Source of the DNA: Pratylenchus scribneri
Taxonomy: Eukaryota; Nematoda; Chromadorea; Rhabditida; Pratylenchidae
Direction of reading: 5' to 3'
Length of the DNA stretch: 64,000 bases
NCBI GenBank assembly: GCA_030063045.1
Contig: JAQSEB010000059.1
Coordinates: 4,650,001 to 4,714,000, forward strand
Shown: one piece after another, positions 11,195 to 23,424 of the stretch
How positions within the stretch are numbered: position 1 is the first letter of the stretch
Layout: each line of letters begins with the position of its first letter
The notes under the pieces: model-generated
Told to the model about the DNA's origin: nothing
What the model saw: only the letters and a program-made list of their open reading frames with translations
Database searches by the model: none
Position numbers and translations under genes: made by a program

Positions 11195-11905
11195 GAAGAA
11201 AATCTAAATTGTAATTGCGATTGTAATTGTAAATTCTAAGTTGTAATTGCGATTGTAATTGTAATTCTAAGTTGTAATTGCGATTGTAATTGTAATTCTA
11301 AGTTGTAATTGCGATTGTAATTGTAAATTCTAAGTTGTAATTGCGATTGTAATTGTAAATTCTAAGTTGTAATTGCGATTGTAATTGTAAATTCTAAGTT
11401 GTAATTGTAATTGCGATTGTAATTGTAAATTCTAAGTTGTAATTGCGATTGTAATTGTAAATTCTAAGTTGTAATTGTAATTGCGATTGTAATTGTAAAT
11501 TCTAAGTTGTAATTGTAATTGCGATTGTAATTGTAAATTCTAAGTTGTAATTGTAAATTCTAAGTTGTAATTGTAATTGCGATTGTAATTGTAAATTCTA
11601 AGTTGTAATTGCGATTGTAATTGTAAATTCTAAGTTGTAATTGCGATTGTAATTGTAAATTCCAAGTTGTAATTGCGATTGTAATTGTAAATTCCAAGTT
11701 GTAATTGCGATTGTAATTGTAAATTCTAAGTTGTAATTGCGATTGTAATTGTAAATTCTATGTTGTAATTGTAATTGCGATTGTAATTGTAAATTCTAAG
11801 TTGTAATTGCGATTGTAATTGTAAATTCCAAGTTGTAATTGTAAATTCTAAGTTGTAATTGTAATTGCGATTGTAATTGTAAATTCTAAATTGTAATTGC
11901 AATTT
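11195..11905. repeat. 32-bp minisatellite
   Basis: A tandem array with unit TTGTAATTGCGATTGTAATT followed by GTAAATTCTAAG (32 bp), more than 20 copies. Variants lack one A (GTAATTCTAAG), carry CCAAG for CTAAG, or have an added TTGTAATTG. It contains no reading frame of interest and lies between the inverted-repeat element and the upstream secreted gene. Confidence 0.9.
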
Positions 11906-12042
11906 TAATTTTACTGACTTCCGATTAAATTCACCTTACAGACAAAATACAACGGGGTAATAATTAATTGATTGTGAGATTTATTAATTACTAAAATGCA
12001 GGTTAAAGTTGGAATAAAAATATTGTTTCATTCATTTCCTCA

Positions 12043-12619
12043 TTAATTATTGCACATATCCGTTTCACATTTATCACAACGTCCACGTCCACCTTTAGGG
12101 GAAGAGTGACAACATTTAAAACATTGTTTTTCTCGAAGTTCACCAGAAAATTTGCAGATCCTTGGTCCCGCCAAACAGCCAGTTGTTTTTAATGCGCAAG
12201 TTCTAAGCACAAATGGCGCTACAAAAATAACAAACAATCAAATCAAGGAAGGGATAAAATGAATAAAAATTCAGGGGAGGATATTAATATTATGATAGAA
12301 AAAAGAAAAAAAAACGAACATCTTCCGCCCTCGCATGTGTATTTTTGGCAAACATAGTCGAGGTCTATAAAAAAAGTCATTTTTGTTGATGAAATACAAT
12401 CAGAATTGGTTTTTCACCTACCAAGACTACCACTGGAGCCTTCAAAAGGAATTAAAAATTATTTGAAATGAATGATAAAAAATTACAATGCTTTTGGGCA
12501 AATCGGCTATTTTGACCGGAATAACAAAATTTTGCAGATTTAATGACAGGAGCCAAAAGGAGAAGCGAAACAAAAATGGATAAGCCAATTATTAAAAAAG
12601 ACGAATTGAAACGGCGCAT
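12043..12619 (-). CDS. Small secreted cysteine-rich (Ly6-like) protein
   Basis: Four exons: 12619-12526, 12439-12422 (an 18-nt microexon), 12364-12320, 12218-12043. Exon 1 encodes a clear signal peptide (MRRFNSSFLIIGLSIFVSLL then LLAPVIKSA). The mature part has 12 cysteines, in order FCSSGSLDLDYVC, KYTC, RTC, TTGC, RIC, KQCFKCC, GRCDKCETDMCNN, ending in the CxxCxxxDxCN motif that closes Ly6/three-finger folds. No C-terminal hydrophobic tail follows, so it should be free and secreted rather than GPI-anchored. The phases of all three introns fit. Exon 4 is related to the first visible exon of the neighbouring gene at 10072 (SPFVLRTC versus PFIFRDC). The role is unknown; a secreted signalling or effector protein is possible, which is inference. 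Confidence 0.65.
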
Positions 12620-13185
12620 TTCAATTTTTAATTTAATAAAATGTGATAATATTTTGATTGTTTGTTATTGTTGTATGGAAAAATGGGAAAATGGAAGTTG
12701 TAAAAGGGAAAGAAGGGAAGTTTTCCATTGGCCCGCCGATGGGGGCCATAAATTGCTTATCGATTGGAAAGGGCAAATTCGCTCCGTGGCCAGAACATCG
12801 ACATTGGGTGAAAAAAAATTGGTCTGGGATTTGACGTTGATGTTGTGAAGGAATGAAAGGTGGGGGCATTGGCTTTTCCTCCAGCTGACTCATTTTTTAA
12901 AGGGGAAAAGCCGAAGACACATAATTGGGAGAATTGGCCAAGTTCGCCTGAGAAATTTGATCCTCTTAGCATTTAATTGGAAGAGAAACATTGTACAAAT
13001 AAAATTCATTCATTTATTTATTTATTATATATTTTAAAGGGGAAATTTACAAAGGAAATAGAAATGAATTGAATGGATTTGTGGGGAATTAACTCGTATT
13101 ATTTGGCCACAGGGCATGTTTTTGAGTGATTGAATGGATTATTTGCCAAAAATGTATTTGTTTTCCACTTTTGTTTGGGATAATC
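12620..13185. other. Intergenic, upstream of Ly6-like gene and 3' of cyclase
   Basis: An AT-rich spacer of about 0.56 kb. Open frames here have no recognisable domain and no splice support. An AATAAA motif at about 12996 and TTTATTTATTTATTA near 13010 may belong to transcript ends. I see nothing else. Confidence 0.4.
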
Positions 13186-16100
13186 TCAAATGGCCCCATT
13201 CGGTTGTTGCTGGAGTGGATGGGGAAGGGCGCTGCTTCTCCTTCGCCTTGGCATCACTTCCCTTCCTTCGGTCTTCAACAAATGTGTCGTCATCAATCCT
13301 TTGCCTTTCACGTTGATTTCGCCCCTGCATTCAAATTCGAATCCCTCTTTCTCCAAAATTTGCTTCGTTTCATCGGTCATCTGAATCCGACCCGGAATGC
13401 CGGATGAATCCATTCGGCTGGCCACATTCCTTTTAAATATTAATAAATATAAATTATTAAAAATAAAATAATTTACACGGAATTGCCCCAAATATCGTAG
13501 TGCGGCTTCTCCGTCCCAATGACGCCGGCCACAACTGGGCCAACATTGATGCCAATTCGAAGGTTAAAATTGCCAAATGAATGCGCATTAAAATCTTCCA
13601 ATTGGGCGAAAAGGGCCAATGCAAAATTGACAACGGCCACAATATGTGCTGAACCAGTGGTGGAACCAGTCAATCCAGAGGCGGCCATATAGGTGGTCGA
13701 AATTGTTTTGATTTTTTCGATGCATTGAAATTCTGGTTCGCTCAGAATCTAAAAGAAGGAGAGGGAATTTATTGCAGAAAAAGAGGAGGAGAAAACATTG
13801 TCAAAATCGCCGATAATTTCATTCAAAACCCGAATGCATTCTCGCCCTTCCTGATTGGTGTCCATTTCTATAATATTGTAAATAAATGGGATATCATATA
13901 TTTATTATTTTACCCATATAAAATTTGTCAAATTCGGTTATTGTCAAAAAAATTATGCAAACATTTTCGCGCCCTTCACTGTATAAATCCGATCTTTTTG
14001 TTGGCTGAGCACTCAAAAAATGCTAAAACAAATAATAAATTAATCATATTTTGTGCATCCGAATTCATTCACCTTTGCCACGTGGGCTGGCAAAATATTC
14101 TCGAGAACTCTTCTATTTTGTTCATATGTTTTTTTGACTTCTGCATTTTCACTCAATGCTTGCAATTTCCAAATGAAATCAAAACGGGCAATCAATTCAG
14201 AACGATGACTTTGAAGGGCGATGAGGAGGAAAGCGAAAAAGACGACCAATGTGAAGAGAATGCGCGGCTCCATCGATGGAATACTTTTTAGGCAATGAAT
14301 ATATAAAATGGAATTAGGCAATTTACCCGCAATCTTTTGGCATAAATTTGCCTCGAACAAATGGAATGGTCGAATTCTTTTCGCCGTCCATTTTCATGAC
14401 AAGTGAAGGAAAATGAAGAAGCCAAATTGAGGCAATGACCGGTAAACAAAGGAGGAAAGCGATCAATACTTTTTCCATGAACAAAACAGATTGGAATGCG
14501 CAAACGCAAAGGAGGAGAAGGAGGGCACATTCAAAAATTAGCTGAAAAAACAATAAATTGGAAAAGTGGGGGCTGATGAGGGGATTTGCCTCAGTATGAG
14601 GTGGTTCAACATGATGGGAACGGCACAATGAAGGTGGCTGAAGGGCGAATCGAAGTGAAAGGAAAAAGGCACAAATTGAAAAGAGCAACAGAACAAGGAG
14701 GCATTTTTGGATTCGGCGGAGCGAAGTGGAACGACGTTTTGGACGAGGCATCTAATTAGAAAATGAGGTTACGGTGATTATATTGTTTTATTGATTGATG
14801 CCTGAACAAATCGACGAAAAATGAGCAGAAAAAGGAGTAAAGGGACGAGGATTAGGGCAACACCGCCGGCCACCATTTGATCGGCAAATGCCAAATTGCC
14901 AAGGCCAAGTGCCAAAATACAAAGGGAAAAAACGCAAATGAGGCAAATCAACTCGAGAAGGACAGGATTGGCCTTATAGCGAAGAAACTGAAAGAAGAAT
15001 GGGAATGTATTAATTTATTCAAAAAAAAAATGCTAATTGCCTTCTGTTCCATTGGGGCATGCTTGAACACAAGAAAATATGGCTCTAAAATGGAAATGAA
15101 CTAATATTCCACTTACAAAAATTAACCGCAATAAGCATTCCTCCATGCCTCCTTGTTGATTGCCTCAATTCCCCTTTCCAAATATTTATCCACATCTTCG
15201 TTGATTGTTCTCGACAATTCCCTCCTCAATGGATTCCCCTGTCTGTCCATTTTGCCGGTCAATTGTAATTCTTTGCTCAATGCTGGCGGCGCCCGACTAT
15301 GCAAATGTTGAATTGGATTCTGCCAAAATAATCCATTCAAAATTGCCCACTAATTCCATTTACCTCTTTTCCCTCCTCCTCCACAATTAAATATGTCCTC
15401 CGGATTCCATGTTCGGCCAAATATTTCGACCTTTCGTGTCCATTTCCTGGCTCAACTTTATAAACCCCTTTCAATGCGTCCAATGTCGCTTCGGTTATGT
15501 GGATTCGCCTGCAAATTACCAAAAATAATATATTTTTGTGAATTTTATTTTTGGTGAATTTTGGCATTTACCCTGGAATGCCGGCACTTTCCATGTGATT
15601 TGCCAATGTCACATCATTGCTCCAAACATCGAATTGCCACTTTTTCAAGCCGAGTACTCCGCAATGCGCTTTTCCACTAATTATGAAGGGATTTATTTAA
15701 CAAATAAAAAAACCAAAACCTATGAATGCCGACCCTCATATTCACGTTCACATCGTAAAGTTCGCGAACAAGTCTATGAAAATGAGGAGGGTTTGATATC
15801 ATTTATTTAATAAATAATAATTATTGTAAATGCCAACAATCCTTCCTATTTGTCCTATGCGGGTCTTTTCTTTTCATCCTACTGTACCCCCATCCCATCG
15901 CTCACTTCGCCTGTCACCCTATCAATCAAATAATGCCCCAATCTGCCTATTTAAATCCACTCCTTTCTCCACAAAATGTTCACTTTCTCACATCTCATTT
16001 TTGCGATATTCTGTTTTTACAATTTTCCCGCACAACAAATAAATATATTTACTAAAGTCCAATTTAACTAATCCCAATACCCTTCCTTGGACCACTGGGG

Positions 16101-17812
16101 GTTTAGGCCACCGGCGAAGGCCCGGGGCGAGAATCTAGGCCCACTCTCGCCCAGAACAACACTAATCTGGGAATAATGACTATAAATTATATTAGAATGA
16201 TCATTCTTACATTTATTATTAAAATTTCATTTTATTTTAATTTTTACTTGATTGTGTGGATCATGTCCAATCCCATTGCAACCGCACAAATTGCATGATC
16301 GGGACGAGGGTCGGGAAGGCCTAATAATAATTGTTTCGGGTGAATTCACTCAAATGGGAGGAAATATACCGCTGACACAATAATAACAATCGCCCAAAAT
16401 TTTGATGCGCATGCAATGATTTTCATGGGCCAAAGTATCAAAACGGGCAAAAAGTTCGTTCAAAGTGCGAACCTAATAAATCCATTAAATTAACATTTCT
16501 CCAGGCAAAACCAAATCTTCAGCGGTGCAATGGGATGCCAAATTGGTGAATCCGCAAATATCGGCAAAAAGGATGGAAATGTTGCTGTGTTTTTGGATAT
16601 AAATTCTGCGGAATTGTTGGTCCGGCTCATTCCGATCAATGTCCTTTTTCATGTCATTGGCAATGTGCTTTGGAATGACCGAAAGTAGCTTGAAAATGGG
16701 CGGAGGGAATGAATGAATTGGTGCGGGGGTCAAACAATATTTTCCTGCTTTTCATTGTCCCGGACCAATTGAATTCGATTTTCGACACTTTTCCTCGTCT
16801 CCCGGAATGTTCTCCTTTGGACCAATTCCGTTGGAATATACTTTTGAATGGAATATAATTGGAATATTGGCGGATAACCCACAATGAACATTCCATTCAA
16901 ATTCATCGCCAAAATAAGAACAAATTGGACGGCAAATTGTCCCAAATCCAATTTGGCACGGCCCATCAAAAATGGAATGACCCTGACGGCCAAAGAAGTG
17001 ACACCTTGATTTAAATGAATGAATTTGAATTTAATTTTGGCCATACTAATAGCCAATGCTGCGAGGAGGGAAGCCCTCAATTGGAGTGGCATCTGAATTA
17101 TTGGGTGGAATATATTCAATTATATTTGGATGGAATAAACCGCCGTATAACAAAGAAGGAGGAGAAGAATGGCCAAAAGGGAAAGTAGGGTTGGAGGTGA
17201 GAGGATTAGGAGGCAAAGTGAGGCAATCACGACGGCCCATGAAAAGAGGGGGGATCGCCATCGCCAGGTGGTCACGAAAAGAAAAACAAGCAAATTTATG
17301 GCAAATGCAAAACGCAGCCAATTGCCAACCAGGGCATGGGCCGAAATTTCCAAAAGGCACAAAAATACGAGGCACATTAATGAGATCTATGCAAAATGAA
17401 TTGAATTGGAATTGGAATACTGTAATGGAAAATATTGTAGAAGAATGAATAAAGCTATCTATGATTATTGCCTAAAGGCATTTTGGGAAATATTCTCCCC
17501 CGATTTGCTCACCTTCAACCTTCCTTTGTTCATATGCTCAAAATAAAGGGTATAGAGGGGATCATTGTGCCAAAGTTGCCGAAGTGGGGCACATCCCCTT
17601 TTGATTCGGCCCCCAGGCCCAACTTGGCCATCTTTTTGCTGTTCATCGTCTGCTTCGGCCGACAACAACGAAAGTACATCTTCGTCGGCCACTCCCAATG
17701 TGGTCATTCCGCCTCGACCCCCTCCGCCCCCAACCGTCCTTGAACTGCCCGAATCGACGCCGGCCAATGGTTCAATCACGGATCCGCCGTCCTGCGATTT
17801 GCTGGCGCCCAT
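13186..17812 (-). CDS. Membrane adenylyl cyclase, AC2/4/7-like
   Basis: A multi-exon gene from [10 protein letters not shown] at 17812 to a stop at 13186. Order: Gly/Ser-rich N-terminus; first six-helix block (about 17400-16800); linker [20 protein letters not shown]; catalytic C1 ([111 protein letters not shown]); second membrane block (about 14950-14350); catalytic C2 ([82 protein letters not shown]). The metal-binding Asp of FADI and the C2 Asn/Arg of NVASR are present, so it should be active in making cAMP downstream of G proteins. The C1 exit ([19 protein letters not shown]) and C2 match the AC2/4/7 branch better than AC9 or AC5; which acy gene it is remains open. The 474-nt intron 15774-16247 holds a dispersed repeat. 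Confidence 0.9.
15832..16160 (-). repeat. Intron-resident dispersed sequence, copy A
   Basis: This lies inside cyclase intron 15774-16247, read on the minus strand, the sense strand of the gene. It begins near GGGCGAGAGTGGGCCTAG with an 8-bp stem closing at TCTCGCCC, and later contains GGCAGATTGGGGCATTATTT, GATTGATAGGGTGAC and GGGGGTACAGTAGGATGA. These blocks recur in the same order in two itr-1 introns (51250-51410 and 56909-57222). It has no open frame. Confidence 0.7.
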
Positions 17813-20800
17813 TTCAGAACTCTAAAATGGGAAAAAAAATGTTGAATTCCAAATTGAATAAAAAAAGGATATTTTTGACAAAATTTATTTTGGCATATTC
17901 TGAGAGAATTAAAAATCTACAAAAAAATGAACAAAAAATGGACTTAAATATTTGGATGAATTTTAAAGAATAGCCATTTGGATGGTCGAAAGGAAGAGAA
18001 AAAAGGGAGAGGATCGATTCACAAAAGGTGGGGGTGATATGATAAGGAGGCTGGCTGGGAAGGGCCAAAAAAGCAGCCAGCCGCCCCCAAGAGAATTGTG
18101 GCCTATTTGCCTTTTTGAGGTGCACTTCCTGCTTTCATTCCCACTTTTGTTCTTTTCCATTTGACCCTTTTTGGGCCCATTTTACCCACCCGAAATGACT
18201 CATTGAGATGAAAGGAATAAATTCCCTTTTTGGATGGCCAAAAACCTGCTCCTCAGGCTGGCAGCTGCGCCTCCCACAAATATAGCCAAATTTGGAATGA
18301 AATGAAGGGGAAAGAACGGAAAATGGCAAAAATTGGGAAATGTTGGCTTAATTGGTTATTCCTGGCTAACTTTTGGCCGATGGGTTAATCAGGGCAAGGA
18401 TTATTTATTATGAAGGAAGGGGAAAGGGGGGAATGGCCAAATAAAGAAAAGAAAAGTGTATATTTTTGGATATTCATTGGACCATAAAATGATTACTTTT
18501 ATGGGGGATTCTTAATTCAGACCAAATCCTAAATAAACAATCAAAATTAGCGCCGATCGATTTGAAAGTTGAAAATGGAAGAGGGAATAAAGTTGGAAAA
18601 GGGAACAAATAATAAAATGGAGGGGAACAACCATTTTGGCCAAAAATGTTCAATTCCCCCCCCCCCCCCCCACCACTCAATCGGTGCGCCCTCCCATCGA
18701 AATGAATAGGCCCATTCCCCCATTGATCCTTTCCCTCCCGCCTATTCCCAAATCCAAAAAAGTTTTCCAAAATAAATTCATTCCCACATTTCCCAATGTT
18801 CAAATTCATCGGCCCAATTTTCCCACAAAATGCCTCTTTTTTTTGTCCTTTGCTCATCAGCTGGCCTTTTTGGAAAAGGTGGAAAAAAGTGGCCAATGAA
18901 AAGAAAACAAAAAATGGATTCATTCATTCAGTTGCTAGGCATAAAATTGGGGGGAATAAAAGAGGGGATTGGCCATTTTGGGGCAAAAATTGATGTGAAT
19001 TTGTTTTGCAAATTGGACAAAAATATTGGACAGAATTTTGTGCCAAACAATCGAATTGGGGGGAGTGGGGGGGGGGGGGGGTGGGGGCATTTTGGGGGAA
19101 TAATTGAGGAAGTGCGTTTTGGGAAATTGTTGGTTTTGGCCGCCGAATTGAATATTCAATTCAATTTTTCAATTTTTCAATTCAAAAAATGTTTGAATGT
19201 AAGAACCGCCGGCTTTTGTTTCATTTTTGCGGGATTTTCCATTTGTTTCGGCCGGGGGAAATAGATAGCCAGGAAAAGTGTGAATTTGAAGTCAAATTTG
19301 TGCCAGCCAATGGACACAATTTCCCCAGGGGAAAAGAAAAGGAAGGAAGGCAAAAAATGCTGCAAATTAATTGGAGGGCAGCAACCTAATGAAGGGGGAG
19401 TGGGGGTGGGGGAATGAAATTGGAAAGAAAAAAAGGGCAAATTTAATAATCCCATCCAATCCAAAATGAAATCCAAACGTGTATTTTAATCCATTTTTGA
19501 CTAACCTTCCTTCTTGGTGTCCTCGAACGGCTGGCCAAAGAATAATTGGAAAAGTCGCTCCGATCCATCTAAAAACAGTTTAAAAATATAAAAATATGAA
19601 ATGAAAATTAAGGGGAATGGAAAAAATGGGAGGAATAAAATAAAATTGATGGAGGAAGGAAGGGCATGAAAAAGTGGGGGAAAAGGAAGGAAGGGGCATT
19701 TTGGTTGTTCGCGTGCCGTCCATTCAAAAAGAGGCCGCTTCTTCTTTCTTCTTCCTGTAGCATGGATTTGAGAGAGGGGAAAAGGCTGGCAGACCGCCCA
19801 TTAAATGGGCTTTTGGATGGACTGGAAGAAGGACATGCCCTTGGGGGAAATGGAAGGAGGAGGACAGATAATTTGGCTTAAAACGGACAAAAGAGGAATA
19901 GGGAATGGGAATTGGATTGGAAGGTGTGAATGAACAATGAATGAATGAAAAAGGGGCGAAAAGGGCAAAGGATGGGATGGAGAGGAGAGGGGGGATGGAT
20001 GGTTTGTTGTTTGGCCAAACACCTTTTTTGATGGCCATTCCTTCCATCCAGAATTGTGGCGGAATTTTGGGAAGAAAGAAGGAAGGAATGAAGGAATATT
20101 GGATGTGGGGGGGGGGGGGAAGGCATGGCCGAATGGATGATTCGAGGGAGGGGGGGGGGGACGGAATTGGCCATTCGCGCGAAAGGAAAACACGCGAATA
20201 TAGGCCAAAAGGAATGTGGGAAAAATGGGCTGGGAATCTGGGAGAAATGAACAAAAAATGGAATATTGAAGGAGGGGAATGGCAAAATTGGATTATGGAA
20301 AGGGAAAGGAGGGAGGTGGATGGCGGCGAATAATCAAATCAAATTTGGCGGCGAGGGAAAAGGGTGGGGGACGTGGAATCCAGCAAAGTCGATGGTGGCA
20401 GCTGCTGAGACGGATTTTGTACCATTTGGCCAAATATGGGCCAAAAAGGGGGAAGGAAAGTTCAGCTGCTGATGGAATAGCCGGGTGAACGAACATCCAT
20501 TCCCGACGATCGTTTTGTCCCCTTTTTTTGTGCTATTTTCCCTCTTCTCCCATTCTACTGCTTTTTTGCCTTTCCCCGAGGCGCTGACGCAAACGTAATT
20601 GGCCAAAAGGGGGGGGGGGGGGTGGGACAAAGGGGATAAAGAGGAGGGGACAACTGCCGCTTCCTCCCTCCCATCATTTTATTTTATCTCCCCAAAGGCC
20701 ATTTTCTGCCTGCCAAGCCCAGAAGAGCAGCCAAAAGTCCTGCGGGCAGCTCGGATTTCGGTTCGAGGCGGCCGCCAATAAATGGCAAATGACAAACGGC

Positions 20801-21645
20801 GGAAGGCCAATATGAGGGAATGGAAAGGGAGGGAATTATTGGCAAATTTGATTGGACACAAATGTGCCTTTGGGGGAGAGGGATATGCCAAAATAGGCAA
20901 TTCATCGAATGAAATGGCCATATTCAGGAATTCCTTTCTTGACTCATTATTTGTCCCACTGGACCGTGGGATGGTGGAAGAAGGCGCCAAAAGGGCCAAC
21001 CGCGAAAATTGGTGCCGAGTGGCCTCCCCCTTTTGGCTTGTCTTCTTCCTTCCTGCCTTTCTCCTCTTTTCCGCCTTTTTGCCCCTTTCAGCCTTTCTGT
21101 GAAGGCCAAGGCCTGGGAAAATTGCGAGGCAAGCTGTCGGTCGCCAAGGGACGACTACAGGAATGGGCCTTTTTGCCGCTTTCCCCCAATTTTTTTATAT
21201 TTCGATTCGGCCAAAGTCGACAACCGTCCAATTCCCCCTTCCACCAACAATTTTTCTTATCTCGCCTCCCCCAATTTTCGATGTTCTTGCGCCATTCATT
21301 GCTCGGTTCTGGCCAAAATTTGCTGTTGGGATTAGTTGCCCCCCCCCTTCCAGCCATTCAATTCCATTCAAAAATTGGCCAACAAGGAAGAATTGGTTGG
21401 GGCAAAAAGAATTGTTGTTGACGCGCAAAGAATGGAAAGGGGGAATGGCTTTTTTACCCCTTTGTTTTGGCTTTTTATTATGCTTTCTAGAATGATTTGA
21501 TGAGTTTGGAATGGAGAGGTGAAAAGAAGTTTTTTGATATTTGATGGGAAATGGAAAATGGGAAGGAATTGGGGAGAAGCAGGTGTTCTTCAATGGAATG
21601 AAAAGAGGAAGGAAATAGCCGTTGAAAATAGAATGAAAGCATATA
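17813..21645. other. Gene-poor region upstream of the adenylyl cyclase
   Basis: About 3.8 kb with strong strand asymmetry (G- and A-rich plus strand at 19.6-20.7 kb) and many homopolymers: C16 at 18656-18671, G15 at 19067-19081, further G tracts near 20108, 20151 and 20610. Overlapping open frames on both strands show no domain. One segment on the minus strand (about 19568-19503) has an acceptor (CTGTTTTTAG), an open phase reading GSERLFQLFFGQPFED and a GTTAGT donor, so it could be a lone coding or alternative first exon; I do not recognise it. Cyclase promoter elements should lie here but cannot be pinpointed. Confidence 0.45.
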
Positions 21646-22921
21646 CAGGGTGGCCGAAAAATCCGTTCCCACTTTTATTTTTATTTTATTGATTTTCATT
21701 CATTCGTGGGATTATTGAATTATAGTTCATTTTTTAGCCCAAACATTTTCCTATAATGGCTGATAAAAGAAATTCCGCTATTGCATTATTTAATTCGGGA
21801 ATGGCGCCTTCAAAGATTGCAACCCAAGTTGGCCTCTCCAAAAGGGGTGTGAGCAAAATCATCAAAAAATTCCGGTAAAAAAAATTTCAAAGAAAAAGTC
21901 CAAATAAATTGTATAGGGAATTTGGCACAATAGAGGACCTCAAAAGAAGCGGAAGACCCAAGTCAGTGAACACACCCAGAAACCGGAAAATCATCAAAAT
22001 GCGAGTCAAGCGAAATTCAAGGATCTCAATGAGAAAAGTGGCCCGTGAAACCGGAATTGGAAGAACATCGGTTCGATGCATTGCAAAATCTGAACTTGGG
22101 ATAAAGGCCTACAAGCTCCAAAAAGTTCAATTTCTGAATGATCAAAACAAAAGAATTAGAGTCCAAAGATGTCGACTCCTCCTTCAGCGGCACGCAGGTC
22201 CTGAGATTCTGTTTTCGGATGAAAAAATCTTCACCATCGAGGTGGCGCATAATCATCAAAATGACAGAATATGGACAACAAAACCTCCTCTTTCTGATAA
22301 GATTGTTTCCCATTCCCAACATCCCCAACAATTAATGGTTTGGGCCGGAATTTGCTCATCGGGTAAGACTCCGCTGCTTTTTGTGGATCCGGGGGTCAAA
22401 ATCAACAAAAACTACTACCTTCAAGAAATTCTCCAGGGGGTTTTAGAACCTTGGGCCAGGACCCATTTCGGGAATAGGGAATGGATTTTTCAGCAAGACT
22501 CTGCCCCCGCCCATAAGGCCCGAGAAGTTCAGGAGTGGTGTCGGGACCATTTGCCTGGGTTCATTTCCACCGAAGAATGGCCTCCCTATTCCCCGGATCT
22601 GAACCCTATGGATTATTCTGTATGGTCCATTTTGGAGGCCAGGGCCTGTGCTAAACCACATAAAAATTTGGAGTCATTACGACAGTCCCTTCTTAGGGAA
22701 TGGGCGAAAATTCCGGTCCAAGAGCTGCGTGCCATTTGCGAAAATTTCCCCAAACGTTTACGTCTATGTATCAAAGCCAAGGGTGGCCATTTTGAATCAA
22801 TTTAATTATTGTTATACCCCTTTCTTTTGTCCATCATTTGATTGTATTTTAATTCATTTATCTTTATTTGTAATAAAGTTATGATAAAAAACAAGTGGGA
22901 ACGGACTTTTCGGCCACCCTG
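21646..22921 (+). mobile_element. Complete mariner-like (DD37D) transposon
   Basis: The element is flanked by TA on both sides (21644-21645 and 22922-22923). The terminal inverted repeats are about 29 bp, start CAGGGTGGCCGAAAA, and have one mismatch (21646-21674 against 22893-22921). It carries one transposase gene on the plus strand and nothing else. TA target duplication, repeat length and transposase type all fit the Tc1/mariner superfamily. Intact ends and an undamaged reading frame suggest recent activity. Confidence 0.93.
21756..22805 (+). CDS. Tc1/mariner-superfamily transposase, DD37D
   Basis: Two exons: 21756-21877 and from about 21924 to 22805, joined by a short GTAAAA...TATAG intron so that KKFR continues into EFGTIEDLKRSGRPK. 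The N-terminus is a helix-turn-helix (KIATQVGLSKRGVSKIIKKF), followed by the GRPK linker and a second DNA-binding helix region (RKVARETGIGRTSVR). The catalytic core shows ILFSDEKIFT, then IFQQDSAPAH, then YSPDLNPMDYSVW. From the second Asp to the Asp of PMDY there are 37 intervening residues, the spacing of the DD37D (maT-like) group, not classic DD34D mariner or DD34E Tc1. All three acidic residues are present and no stop interrupts the frame, so the enzyme looks functional. It catalyses cut-and-paste transposition into TA. Confidence 0.9.
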
Positions 22922-22923
22922 TA

Positions 22924-23424
22924 ATAAATGGAAATAAAAAACAATAAAAAAAAATGCATTTATTTATTCATTTTCATTTGTTCATATTTCCAATTTATTT
23001 TTTCCTCCAAAATATTTTCTTCCACTTGTTTTCCATCAACAATTTCCCGGGGGGATCAATTGCGCAAACCATTTTTCCATTTTTTTGGTGCCCAATCCAT
23101 TCATTCATTCCCTAAAATCCTTTCCATTCATTCCACCATTTGCCCTCCTCAAATTCAAAACTTTTTGGGATTATCCCCCATCCATCGACGTTCTTCATTC
23201 ATTCATTCATTGTTGTGCAATTTTGCTTGCAAAATAAAATAATCCCAAAAGCCCTAAAATCGCCGGGAAAAAACTTAAATCGAGGCCATTCAGGGTCATC
23301 CTCATCCAAATCCTTCCATACCTAAATCCTTCATCCCCGGGAGGCATTGTCCTCAATTTTATATAAATTCGGGGCGTCGAATTCATTCGCCAATCATTTT
23401 CCAATCCTCAAAAATATCTCCAAA
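22924..23424. other. Intergenic, upstream of secreted Tyr/Gln-rich gene
   Basis: AT-rich sequence with ATTCATTC repeats (for example around 23100 and 23195) and no coding exon. The stretch 23350-23424 (TTTATATAAATTCGG then CTCCAAAATG) has a TATATAAA motif at about 23360, plausible as the core promoter of the gene starting at 23425. Confidence 0.4.

Noticed and set aside
11195..11905. Possible CRISPR array
   Set aside because: Units are contiguous without unique spacers, and the genome is eukaryotic; it is a minisatellite.
12543..12848. Plus-strand frame of 101 codons
   Set aside because: It overlaps antisense the signal-peptide exon of the secreted gene, which has much better support; no domain.
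19724..21600. Long overlapping frames on both strands in the G-rich region
   Set aside because: Composition-driven; none has a domain, a signal peptide or coherent splice sites.
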